Part shown: positions 7,902 through 15,648 of the stretch, in pieces
Layout: the number at the start of each line of letters is the position of its first letter
Numbering within the stretch: position 1 is the first letter of the stretch
NCBI RefSeq assembly: GCF_003113895.1
Contig: NZ_BDUD01000001.1
Coordinates: forward strand, 6,065,244-6,129,243
DNA: 64,000 bases
Source of the DNA: Nostoc commune NIES-4072
GTDB lineage: Bacteria; Cyanobacteriota; Cyanobacteriia; Cyanobacteriales; Nostocaceae
Direction of reading: 5' to 3'
Translations under genes and position numbers: made by a program
Notes under the pieces: generated by a model
Told to the model about the DNA's origin: nothing
Databases searched by the model: none
Seen by the model: the letters and a program-made list of their open reading frames with translations, nothing else

Positions 7902-8483
7902 TCAAACTCCTAAATACTGATTAGACAGCCAGGGTGTAGACTGTAATTTTTCTAATCGTGCCAGCACTTCTGAACTATGAATATTTGGGTTGACTTTGAC
8001 AAAAGTCTCGCGCAAGACGCCCTGAGGATCGATGATAAAACTGTGGCGCATAGATAAGGAGCCGAGCCACGAACCGTAAGCTTTACTCACTGAACCATCA
8101 GTGTCAGCCAACAGTGGGAATTTTAGTCCCTCTGAATCACAAAATTCGGCGTGAGAATCAATATCATCAGCACTTACGCCAATAATCTGGGCATTTTTTT
8201 CGAGATATTGGGGTAAGTCTTGCTGAAAACGGCGAGCCTCTATAGTACAACCGGACGTGAAGTCTTTAGGATAAAAGTAGAGAACTAGCCACTTACCGCG
8301 CAAGTCAGAGAGGGAAATTTTGCCATTACCTGTATTGGTTGGCAAAGTAAACTCTGGTGCGGGTTGATTAATTGCAGGAAGTTTACCACCAAGAGCGTTA
8401 GCAACAGGGGTAAAATTCAGCCAGCTGATGAGAGAAATACAGCTGGCAAATAATATGCTTAAAAAAGTGCGGCGGGAAATCAT
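7902..8483 (-). CDS. Peroxiredoxin of the PrxQ/BCP family with Tat-type signal
   Basis: Thiol peroxidase that reduces hydroperoxides. I choose the ATG at 8483, giving 193 residues and an N-terminus MISRRTFLSILFASC, which fits a twin-arginine signal (SRRxFL) followed by a hydrophobic stretch; the open frame extends 10 codons further up. The thioredoxin fold shows FYPKDFTSGCTIEARRF, with peroxidatic Cys79. PrxQ enzymes normally have a resolving Cys five residues later; here that position is Arg. The only other nearby Cys is Cys115 (HAEFCDSEG). It is probably exported to the thylakoid lumen or periplasm as a one-Cys or atypical two-Cys enzyme. A terminator follows at 7838-7867. Confidence 0.9.
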   Translation of the reverse strand: MISRRTFLSILFASCISLISWLNFTPVANALGGKLPAINQPAPEFTLPTNTGNGKISLSDLRGKWLVLYFYPKDFTSGCTIEARRFQQDLPQYLEKNAQIIGVSADDIDSHAEFCDSEGLKFPLLADTDGSVSKAYGSWLGSLSMRHSFIIDPQGVLRETFVKVNPNIHSSEVLARLEKLQSTPWLSNQYLGV

Positions 8484-8540
8484 GGTGCAAACCAGAATTA
8501 CAACTTTACACAAGTTTACAATTCTTGGTTGCTGCTAATC

Positions 8541-8783
8541 TCATTCTAAATGAGATTCGGGTGGGGTATCAGTGCTTTCGATGTATTGGCTATCTAAGAG
8601 AAAGGCTCCCCTAGTAAAGCGAATACCCCAATATCCACCAGGTCTGCGGTCAATGACTATACCCTCTTCGCCAATGTGAATTACATCGGGCGGGCGTAGC
8701 ATGGGCATGGGTTCAGCAGTTTTGACGTAGGGCGGTAGTGCCACAACCCGGACTTTACTACCAATTGCGAATTCTTTAGACAT
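8541..8783 (-). CDS. sipA: SipA-like regulator (NblS-interacting protein, DUF3148)
   Basis: An 80-residue protein with the conserved text KVRVVALPPYVKTAEPMPML, RPPDVI, GEEGIVIDRRPGGYWGIRF and GAFLLDSQYIE, which is the SipA/DUF3148 SH3-like family found across cyanobacteria. In Synechococcus, SipA binds the histidine kinase NblS (Hik33) and modulates signalling to RpaB/NblR during light and nutrient stress. It lies 57 bp upstream of the peroxiredoxin gene on the same strand and could be co-transcribed, which would put a redox enzyme under the same control; this is inference. Confidence 0.9.
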   Translation of the reverse strand: MSKEFAIGSKVRVVALPPYVKTAEPMPMLRPPDVIHIGEEGIVIDRRPGGYWGIRFTRGAFLLDSQYIESTDTPPESHLE

Positions 8784-9453
8784 TTTATCAAGCTAGGAGT
8801 TTTGAATTAACTCATAACTCATAACCAGCTTGAAAGTCTACTAAATTGAGCATGGATTGGAGAAGAATTCAGAATTCATAATTCAGGAGCCACCAATCTT
8901 GATGCTCTGGTGCAAGACCCTGCGCTATCCGCCAGTCGCACAAAATTTATTCTGAATTCTGACTTTCAGCTTTTGACTTTTGACTTACCCACAGGGGCTG
9001 ACTCCTAAATTCTGTTTCGATAAATAGGGAAAGGGAAAGGAGAAAAATTTCATCCCCTTTCCGCATCTTCTGCAAGAAGTCTATTAATTTTTGATTATGG
9101 AAAACAATGCTTAGACATAAGTCAAGTTAGCTATTTTTTGAAAAATTATTAGTAGAACTTACGCATTGACAGAAAAGCCAAAATAACAGGTAGAGTTTTC
9201 AAGGCTGATAGCTAGATTTTTCAATGAGATTTTAGCGATGCCTGCGGCGGGCTACGCCTACGCACTCAATCAAAGGTGATTGATAAAAGCCCGAAACAAC
9301 GTATTTAGGTTGATGCACAAGATAGTTATTTTGTACAGTGCGTAAGTCCTAATTAGGAAACTCCAAAAAATAAATTATCCAATTTCTGGGCTTCACTACG
9401 ACTTTCTCTCCCCCTAAAGCAATGGGATATTTTGTCCCTTATTGGGGATTACC
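8784..9453. other. Intergenic region containing a MITE and repeat text
   Basis: No gene is supported in these 670 bp. It has GAATTCAGAATTC palindromes around 8865-8885, a purine-rich stretch near 9025-9050, the 199-bp MITE described separately, and a weak hairpin near 9413-9446 (CCCCTAAAGCAATGGGA / TCCCTTATTGGGG) that could end the Spy-like transcript. Confidence 0.5.
9153..9351. mobile_element. MITE, family TAGGACTTACGCA, 199 bp with 5-bp target duplication
   Basis: The left end TAGAACTTACGCA (9153) matches the reverse complement of the right end TGCGTAAGTCCTA (ending 9351) at 12 of 13 positions. It is bounded by identical ATTAG pentamers (9148-9152 and 9352-9356). The inside is non-coding and includes the dispersed repeat GCGATGCCTGCGGCGGGC (9235). 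A 93-bp relative is at 49053-49145. Confidence 0.85.
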
Positions 9454-9999
9454 TTATTGACGACGCGAAGGAGCATTTTGACGGAATTGCTCTATTTTTT
9501 GGCGCTGTTCGGGGGTCAACACTGCTTGAATCTGTTGTTTTTCAGATTCCCGGATTTGTCGGATTTGGGTTTTCTGTGCTTCGCTCAGATTTAAGTCACC
9601 ATAACCACCTTTTCCTCGACGTTGACCTGGTTGCCGTTGACCTTGACCTGTTTGCCCCTGAGCCTTACGCGCTTGCCACTCAGCCCGACGTGCTTGTTTC
9701 GCCGCCTCTAACTTGGCCTTTTGTTCTGGGGTGAAAACTGCCTCCATTTTGGTGCGGCTATCGCGCTTAATTGCTTGGATTTGGGTTTTTTGGGCATCTG
9801 TTAGACCCAATTCTTTCCAAGGGCCCCTTTCTTTTTGTGGAGTTTGTGCAAGTAACACGGGTGAAGGAGAAGCTGTTTGGGCATTAACAGCAAAGGAAGT
9901 AGCAGTTAAAGTGAGAGCGATGGCTCCAGCGACTAGCGATAATGCTTTGAATTTCATTACTTGTCTGGTGGGTTTTTCCTGGTTGGATGCCATTATCAT
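9454..9999 (-). CDS. Spy/CpxP-family periplasmic LTXXQ protein
   Basis: Signal peptide (MKFKALSLVAGAIALTLT), then two similar helical segments with the LTxxQ signature: LGLTDAQKTQIQAIKRD with TPEQKAKLEAAKQ, and LNLSEAQKTQIRQIRES with LTPEQRQKIEQF. A Gln/Gly/Arg-rich linker joins them. Spy and CpxP proteins act as ATP-independent periplasmic chaperones or as sensors that restrain envelope-stress kinases. The start may be 9999, with GAGAAATT upstream, or the internal ATG at 9957 that puts the signal peptide first. The gene is divergent from the two-component pair at 10305, suggesting it is that system's target or partner. Confidence 0.85.
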   Translation of the reverse strand: MIMASNQEKPTRQVMKFKALSLVAGAIALTLTATSFAVNAQTASPSPVLLAQTPQKERGPWKELGLTDAQKTQIQAIKRDSRTKMEAVFTPEQKAKLEAAKQARRAEWQARKAQGQTGQGQRQPGQRRGKGGYGDLNLSEAQKTQIRQIRESEKQQIQAVLTPEQRQKIEQFRQNAPSRRQ

Positions 10000-10031
10000 A
10001 AGAATTTCTCTTTAGTAATCACATGAGGAGA

Positions 10032-10055
10032 AAGTCATGGTTTTACCCATGACTT
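10032..10055. promoter_or_regulatory. Inverted repeat, possible operator of the Spy-like gene
   Basis: AAGTCATGG (10032-10040) and CCATGACTT (10047-10055) form a perfect 9-bp inverted repeat with a 6-bp spacer, and a further half-site AGTCATGA follows at 10057. It lies 33 bp upstream of the Spy-like start in the divergent spacer shared with the kinase gene. The response regulator at 11579 has a LuxR-type HTH that binds such dyads, so it is a candidate operator. It could instead act as a 5'-UTR hairpin. Confidence 0.4.
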
Positions 10056-10304
10056 TAGTCATGATTGAATTTCAACAAACATGATTGACAATAAAGAGTG
10101 AGAGCTAGGAATAATAAAATTTTTGATTATGATTAATTTATCAATCATTGTTTAGCTTATTACATAATGTACTTATAGTCTAAATTCACTCTTAGTTCTT
10201 CATCCAGCGAAATTTTTAAATAGTAAAGGCTATCGCTAAAATACCCGAAAAAATCAATTATTAACTTCAACCTCTTAACTTTTAACTCATTTTTAACTGG
10301 AGCA

Positions 10305-11579
10305 ATGTGGCTAATGAGTCATCTAATTCAAATTAAAAAACATCCTTTTCCGTCTCTACTTTATCTAGAGTGGACATTACTGGCAATCACCGCATTGACA
10401 GCCTTTATACCACCTCCATTAAAGCATTTTCGTCCTAAGCCTCCAGAAATATCAATTTGTGGGGCATTTCCAGATTTGTCAGTTTGTAGCATATTACCAG
10501 AACTATCAATTTATAGTCTGATTGTTTTTGCAGTAATGGGCTTAAGATTACCCAGGAATAACCATAAAAATAAGGCAATCTACACAGGCATTGAAATTTT
10601 ATTGATTTTAATAATTGGGCTTTTTGGAGAGAGATTTGCTCGGTTGTTTCCCTTTCTATATATAATTTTAGTGACTCGTAGTTGCCTAATTTTTCAGCTA
10701 AATGGGCGTTTATTCGTTACAATTTTGTCATTTGCCTTATTTTTACTTACTACACAACTAAAATATCAATTATTCAATTTTCAAGCATCGCCACAAGCAC
10801 AAGAGCGATATCGATTTTTGATTTTGAATTCGTCACTGGTATTTGGCTTAAGTTTGGTTTTTGTGTTGTTGATGATGAATGCAGTATTGTCTGAACGGCA
10901 AAGTAGAGAAAAGCTAGCGATCGCTAATGAAAAACTGCGCCAATATGCCATGCAAATTGAAAATCAAGCTACTTTAGAAGAACGCAACCGCATTGCTCGT
11001 GAAATTCATGATTCTTTAGGACATTCTCTAACTGCTTTAAATCTGCAATTAGAAACTGCTTTAAAATTATGGCAAGCTAACCCAGGTAAGGCTGAAACAT
11101 TTCTAGCAACAGCAAAAGAATTAGGTTCAAAAGCCCTAAAAGATGTCCGCGAATCTGTTTCTACTATGCGTTTAAATCCCTTACAAGAACAATCTTTAGA
11201 ACGGGCGATCGCTAGTCTTTCAGAAAACTTTCATCGCTCAAATGGTCTTTTACCAATTTATCAAATCAACCTGGAATATCCTCTACCACCTGAAATAAAC
11301 ACCGCTATTTACCGGATTACTCAAGAATCTTTGACAAATATATCTAAATATGCTGATGCCACAGAGGTTAAACTAGAACTGGCTACGAATAGAGGCAATT
11401 TGCGATTGATAATTCAAGATAATGGTAGAGGTTTTGACTTAGGGCAAAATACTACAGGTTTTGGACTTCATAGTATGCGCGATCGCACTTTAGCACTTGG
11501 AGGTGAGTTTAATATTAGTAGCGCTCCTGGTTCTGGTTGCAAAATTATAGTTAATATTCCCTTAACGAGGTTGACATAA
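10305..11579 (+). CDS. NarL/LiaS-type sensor histidine kinase (HisKA_3)
   Basis: A 424-residue membrane kinase. About six hydrophobic segments span residues 20-195, with no large extracellular sensor domain, as in LiaS/DesK-type intramembrane sensors. Then comes a coiled-coil linker (about 195-222), the HisKA_3 dimerisation box [20 protein letters not shown] with phospho-acceptor His235, and a HATPase_c domain with [15 protein letters not shown] and DNGRGFD. It is translationally coupled to the response regulator by a TAATG overlap. The divergent Spy-like gene suggests an envelope or membrane stress signal. Confidence 0.92.
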   Translation: MWLMSHLIQIKKHPFPSLLYLEWTLLAITALTAFIPPPLKHFRPKPPEISICGAFPDLSVCSILPELSIYSLIVFAVMGLRLPRNNHKNKAIYTGIEILLILIIGLFGERFARLFPFLYIILVTRSCLIFQLNGRLFVTILSFALFLLTTQLKYQLFNFQASPQAQERYRFLILNSSLVFGLSLVFVLLMMNAVLSERQSREKLAIANEKLRQYAMQIENQATLEERNRIAREIHDSLGHSLTALNLQLETALKLWQANPGKAETFLATAKELGSKALKDVRESVSTMRLNPLQEQSLERAIASLSENFHRSNGLLPIYQINLEYPLPPEINTAIYRITQESLTNISKYADATEVKLELATNRGNLRLIIQDNGRGFDLGQNTTGFGLHSMRDRTLALGGEFNISSAPGSGCKIIVNIPLTRLT

Positions 11580-12241
11580 TGATTAAAGTGCTGTTAGTAG
11601 ATGACCAAGGTTTAATTCGTCAAGGATTAAGAGCGTTATTAGAATTAGAACCAGATTTAGAGATAGTAGGAGAAGCAGAAAACGGTGAACAGGCTATTAA
11701 TTTAGTTGCTGAATTTCAGCCCGATGTAGTATTGCTAGATATCAGAATGCCCATTATGGATGGAGTTGCAGCGACACGAGAAATTCAAAAACGTTTTGCC
11801 AAAACTAAAATATTAGTACTGACGACTTTTGATGATGATGAGTATGTATCAGCAGCATTGCAAAATGGGGCAATGGGTTATTTATTGAAAGATACACCCT
11901 CAGAAGAATTAGCTGTTGCTATTCGTGCCATTTATAAAGGATATACTCAATTAGGCCCAGGTATAGTTAAAAAGCTGTTAACTCAGTTTTCTAATGGTAC
12001 ACCAACCCAATCACAGCCTGTACCGTCTAGTTTAGCTGAACTTACTCCTAGAGAAAAAGAGGTTTTGCGGTTAATTGCTACAGGTGCTAGTAACCGAGAA
12101 ATTGCTCAGGAACTCTACATTTCTGAGGGGACAGTAAAAAATCATGTTACGAATATTTTAAACAGATTAAACTTGCGCGATCGCACTCAAGCTGCGATTT
12201 GGGCAAATACATATTTATCCTATTTGAATGAATCAAGTTAA
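11579..12241 (+). CDS. NarL/FixJ-family response regulator
   Basis: A 220-residue regulator: receiver domain (residues 1-120, phospho-acceptor Asp54 in VLLDIRMP, acid pair DD near residue 8, and Lys in YLLKDT) and a C-terminal LuxR-type helix-turn-helix (about 152-212, [20 protein letters not shown]). It overlaps the kinase stop codon (TAATG), so the two are a cognate pair. Likely targets include the divergent Spy-like gene. Confidence 0.93.
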   Translation: MIKVLLVDDQGLIRQGLRALLELEPDLEIVGEAENGEQAINLVAEFQPDVVLLDIRMPIMDGVAATREIQKRFAKTKILVLTTFDDDEYVSAALQNGAMGYLLKDTPSEELAVAIRAIYKGYTQLGPGIVKKLLTQFSNGTPTQSQPVPSSLAELTPREKEVLRLIATGASNREIAQELYISEGTVKNHVTNILNRLNLRDRTQAAIWANTYLSYLNESS

Positions 12242-12262
12242 ATAATTCGTAATTCATCACGC

Positions 12263-12706
12263 TTATTTAAATAAATCCAAGCATTCATTTTTTAAAACGC
12301 CTTTGGTAACTTTGATGTTTCTAAATGACTTAGCGATCACTTCTTCGCAAGATATATTAATTTGTGATTGATTTAGAGTAATTAAATCTTGAATTGAAGC
12401 ACCATATACAATTTCTGCTACACCACTCCAAACACAAGCAGTTGCACACATCGGACAAGGTTCGCCAGTTGTATATATGCTATAACCTTCTAAAGAAGGG
12501 TTTTTAAGTTTAGCTGTTAAACTACGAATAACATTAATTTCCGCATGGGCTGATGGATCGTTGTCTTTATTAACAGTGTTATGAGCTACGGCAACGACTT
12601 CGTTATCTTTAACAATTACAGCACCATAAGGCGCATCTCCTTTTTTTGCTTCTGCCAAAGCTAAACGCATAAAATATTCTGGGTTCATATAAGCTAAGGT
12701 TAACAT
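12263..12706 (-). CDS. Nucleoside/guanine deaminase (CDA fold)
   Basis: A 147-residue zinc-dependent deaminase. The zinc motifs are HAE in DPSAHAEINVIR (His74, Glu76) and PCPMC in TGEPCPMCATAC. Proteins of this size with the C-terminal ECLDLFK resemble guanine or nucleoside deaminases more than the tRNA adenosine deaminase TadA. The ATG at 12688 (MNPEYFMRLAL) is an alternative start that fits family N-termini better. It is convergent with the response regulator gene, with a 21-bp gap. Confidence 0.88.
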   Translation of the reverse strand: MLTLAYMNPEYFMRLALAEAKKGDAPYGAVIVKDNEVVAVAHNTVNKDNDPSAHAEINVIRSLTAKLKNPSLEGYSIYTTGEPCPMCATACVWSGVAEIVYGASIQDLITLNQSQINISCEEVIAKSFRNIKVTKGVLKNECLDLFK

Positions 12707-12779
12707 AAGGATAATGATTAATAATATCGTATTTCTAATGCTATAACTGGGAATTAAGATTAGTTAATGATGGTCGAAT

Positions 12780-13571
12780 ATGTTACTGAGCAGACAAGAA
12801 ACAGAATTCTACTTAAAAGACCTGGAAACACCAATAGGTAAAGCAATTAATTTAACGCTTGCCGCTATGGTGCTAATATCATCAGGGATTTTTGTGGCAG
12901 AAACTTATAATATTCCTGATTCTGTGCGGTTTCAATTGCATTTAGTCGATAGTGCGATCGTCATTATCTTTGCGGTGGAATATTCACTCCGTTTGTGGAG
13001 TGCAGAAAACAAAATTAAGTATATTTTTAGCTTTTATTCGATTATTGACTTAATGGCGATTTTGCCTTTCTTTCTAGGAATGGTGGATATCAGCTTTATC
13101 CGCCTACTGCGATGGTTTCGGATTTTACGATTAATCAGATTTATCGATAGGAAATTTCTATTCGCCACTATCAGCACCGAAGATGGAATGATTTTTGCGC
13201 GAATATTATTTACATTATTTGCAATTGTTTTTATTTATTCTGGCTTAATTTATCAAGTAGAGCATCCGGTTAATCCTCAAAATTATGGTACGTTTTTGGA
13301 TGCATTCTATTTCTCTGTTGTCACAATGACAACTGTGGGATTTGGCGATGTTGTTCCAATTTCTGAATTAGGGCGCTTGCTAACAGTACTGATGATTTTC
13401 ACCGGAATTGCGCTGATTCCTTGGCAAGTAGGGGATTTAATTAAGCGAGTTGTGAAAACTGCTAATCAGGTAGAAACAGCTTGTTTAGGTTGTGGTTTGG
13501 CTTTCCATGATGTAGATGCTGGGTTTTGTAAAAGGTGCGGGGCTAAGTTGCCTAGTCGCAGGGTTGATTGA
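12780..13571 (+). CDS. Voltage-gated potassium channel with C-terminal zinc ribbon
   Basis: A 263-residue ion channel of six transmembrane helices. The S4 voltage sensor has Arg at regular spacing (FIRLLRWFRILRLIRF), and the pore filter reads TMTTVGFGDVVP, the K+-selective TVGFGD type. Unusually, after S6 the short cytoplasmic tail ends in two CxxC pairs (CLGCG and CKRCG, about 13 residues apart), a predicted rubredoxin-like zinc ribbon instead of an RCK or cyclic-nucleotide domain. The tail could sense redox or metals, or only stabilise the tetramer. It is followed by a 167-bp gap before the MNIO cluster. Confidence 0.9.
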   Translation: MLLSRQETEFYLKDLETPIGKAINLTLAAMVLISSGIFVAETYNIPDSVRFQLHLVDSAIVIIFAVEYSLRLWSAENKIKYIFSFYSIIDLMAILPFFLGMVDISFIRLLRWFRILRLIRFIDRKFLFATISTEDGMIFARILFTLFAIVFIYSGLIYQVEHPVNPQNYGTFLDAFYFSVVTMTTVGFGDVVPISELGRLLTVLMIFTGIALIPWQVGDLIKRVVKTANQVETACLGCGLAFHDVDAGFCKRCGAKLPSRRVD

Positions 13572-13738
13572 CAGAGTAAGTAGTGGCACTGACGAAGCAT
13601 AAATTTTAGGGTGTGCTACAATCTTGTGGTAAAGTAGATGACAAACCTGAGAAAGCCAAATGTTCTAAAAAACGCTGCAAACATTGAGTCATTTAATTTC
13701 TCTTACTTTCAGTAATTCCCTAAAAAGGAGTAAAGCCA

Positions 13739-14809
13739 ATGAATGCATTACTGCATAATCAAATTGCAGATATGTATGGGCCAGATTTTTTACTGTTTTA
13801 TTGCTTTGTCATTGGGATAACTTTGGTAGTTTGCCAGCAGCTAGTGCAAGATCCAACCAAAAACCAGCCTCTGCCGTTAATTCCTGCTGAACCAGATCCT
13901 TACGAAATCGCTTATTTGCGTTCCCAAGAAACAGGAATCGCCAATGTAGCTTTATTTGACTTGATTGTTCGGGATTATTTGCAAGTCAATGAACAATCCA
14001 TCAGCCAAGTACCAAATCATCCTGATGTATCTCACCTACAGCCTATAGAGCGTGAGGTATTTGATAAATTCTCTTCTTCTTCCACTGCTCAAACATCTGT
14101 TTGGTTGGCAACCGAGAGTATCCAGTCATACAGCAATGCCTATGAAGAAAAACTCCAAAATGAGCAATTGTTGTATGCTTCCCAGTGGCAAGAACGGAAT
14201 ATCAAAGTTGGCTTGATTGGGGCGATGATTATTTTCAGCTTGGGGGGCTATAAGCTGCTCATCGCCTTGGGTAAGGGGCGCTATAACGCAGGTTTATTAA
14301 TCACCATTGGTGTATTATCCATTATCTATTTGCTGTGGTTTGTCAGTAGGCGTACACATCTCAGCCATCGGGGAAAAATGTATCTGCAACAACTTCAAGA
14401 AACATTTACCCGATTGCAGCAGAAGGCAAAGTATGACATCCCTTCTGTATTTGATTACAACTTACTGGTGGCACTCTTTGGCGTTGAGGCGCTAGCTGGA
14501 ACCTCTTATGACTCCTACTACAAAGCCTTTTTTCCACCAACATTTTCTAGAAAAGTTACCACAGTAGAGAGTTCGTCTAGTAGCTTATGCGGTAGCTTTT
14601 CATGCAGTAGCAGTAGCCCCTCATATAGTACTAGTTATCGCAGTAGTAGTTCTGACACTAGCTCCTCATGCAGTACTAGTTCTGGCTGTAGCTCCTCATG
14701 CAGTAGTGGTTCTGACAGTGGCTCCTCATGCAGTAGTGGTTCTGACAGTGGCTCCTCATGCGGTGGTGGTTGTGGCGGTGGCTGTGGCGGTGGCTGTGGA
14801 GGAGGTTAA
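13739..14809 (+). CDS. TIGR04222-like membrane protein with Ser/Gly/Cys-rich tail, probable MNIO substrate
   Basis: A 356-residue protein. A hydrophobic segment (about 17-33) is followed by a soluble domain (about 50-150), two membrane helices (about 157-177 and 184-202), a conserved cytoplasmic part up to about 270, and a low-complexity tail: Ser-rich (278-340) with Cys at 284, 289, 311, 317, 321 and 331, then four CGGG repeats (Cys 341, 345, 349, 353). Proteins with a TIGR04222-type domain are recalled to carry just such tails. The next gene encodes a DUF692 (MNIO) oxidase, an enzyme class that modifies Cys in precursor peptides, so the tail is the predicted substrate. The ribosome binding site AAAAAGGAG precedes the ATG. 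Confidence 0.8.
   Translation: MNALLHNQIADMYGPDFLLFYCFVIGITLVVCQQLVQDPTKNQPLPLIPAEPDPYEIAYLRSQETGIANVALFDLIVRDYLQVNEQSISQVPNHPDVSHLQPIEREVFDKFSSSSTAQTSVWLATESIQSYSNAYEEKLQNEQLLYASQWQERNIKVGLIGAMIIFSLGGYKLLIALGKGRYNAGLLITIGVLSIIYLLWFVSRRTHLSHRGKMYLQQLQETFTRLQQKAKYDIPSVFDYNLLVALFGVEALAGTSYDSYYKAFFPPTFSRKVTTVESSSSSLCGSFSCSSSSPSYSTSYRSSSSDTSSSCSTSSGCSSSCSSGSDSGSSCSSGSDSGSSCGGGCGGGCGGGCGGG
14799..14804 (+). promoter_or_regulatory. Ribosome binding site of the DUF692 gene inside the upstream Gly codons
   Basis: GGAGGA/GGAGG lies in the last Gly codons of the membrane protein, about 10 bases before the ATG at 14815. It decides that start over an in-frame upstream ATG at 14758, which would read the Cys/Gly repeat out of frame as Trp/Arg-rich text. 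Confidence 0.75.
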
Positions 14810-14814
14810 GAGCA

Positions 14815-15648
14815 ATGCTTTCTCATCTCCCTAGTTTAGGCGTGGGGTTGGGTTTTCGAGAACCGTTTAAAAGTGATCTGTTTCTCAACCGTCAGCAGGT
14901 TGACTTTTTGGAAATTGTTGCTGAACACTATTTAGATGCATCTTGGCAAAAACAGCAGGAGTTAGAACTGCTTGCTGCTCATTTCCCGATAATTCCCCAC
15001 GCGATTAATCTTTCGTTAGGCAGTGCTGAAGGTTTGGATACAGATTATTTACGCAAACTTGCAGCATTAATTAAGCAACTCAACCCGCCTTGGTGGAGTG
15101 AGCATATCTGCTTTACAAAAGCGGGTGGAGTCGATATCGGGCATTTATCCCCGCTACCTTATACTCAAGAAGCTGTGGAAGTAGTCTGTCGCAATATTGC
15201 CGAAGTTCATCGCTGGGTTGATGTACCACTGATTCTGGAAAATATCACTTATATGGTGACGCTTCCAGGTGCAGAAATGACTGAAGCCCAATTTTTAGCC
15301 GAGGTGGTAGAACGTTCTGATTGTGGACTGTTATTAGATATAACGAATCTCCACACTAATGCTGTGAACTACGGCTATGATGTCCATGACTTTTTGCAAC
15401 AATTACCGTGCGATCGCATCGTACAATTACATTTTGTTGGTGGACATTGGCATGATGGTGTATTAATTGACAGCCATTCCCAATCCACACCAGTGGAAGT
15501 CTGGCAACTGATGGAAGAAGTTGTTGCCCGTGTTCCAGTTAAAGGGATTATCCTAGAACGAGATGAAAACTTGCCACCCTTTGCAGAATTGACAAAAGAA
15601 CTGCAAAAAGCACGGGAAATTAGCAGGAGTAATGCCAGATGGGGTTAG
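14815..15648 (+). CDS. DUF692 multinuclear non-haem iron oxidase (MNIO)
   Basis: A 277-residue TIM-barrel metalloenzyme of the family that includes MbnB, TglH, ChrH and bufferin-type enzymes, which use two or three iron ions to modify Cys residues of ribosomal peptides. Likely metal ligands are visible: His62 (IPHAINLSLG), Glu96-His97 (WWSEHICF), Glu142-Asn143 (LENITYM), Asp175 and His180 (LLLDITNLHTNAVN), His206 and His211 (LHFVGGHWHDG) and Glu248 (ILERDEN). It starts 5 bp after the stop of the Cys-tail protein and overlaps the next gene by 10 bp, so the three are one operon. The exact chemistry is unknown. Confidence 0.88.
   Translation: MLSHLPSLGVGLGFREPFKSDLFLNRQQVDFLEIVAEHYLDASWQKQQELELLAAHFPIIPHAINLSLGSAEGLDTDYLRKLAALIKQLNPPWWSEHICFTKAGGVDIGHLSPLPYTQEAVEVVCRNIAEVHRWVDVPLILENITYMVTLPGAEMTEAQFLAEVVERSDCGLLLDITNLHTNAVNYGYDVHDFLQQLPCDRIVQLHFVGGHWHDGVLIDSHSQSTPVEVWQLMEEVVARVPVKGIILERDENLPPFAELTKELQKAREISRSNARWG

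Noticed and set aside
13613..13687. 24-residue Cys-rich frame (GTG start, CGKVDDKPEKAKCSKKRCKH) before the MNIO cluster, as a possible second precursor peptide
   Set aside because: No usable ribosome binding site, and a stop lies just upstream; the Cys tail of the downstream membrane protein is a far better substrate candidate.
14758..14814. Extended start of the DUF692 gene (MRWWLWRWLW...)
   Set aside because: This is the Cys/Gly repeat of the upstream gene read out of frame; the GGAGG site points to the ATG at 14815.
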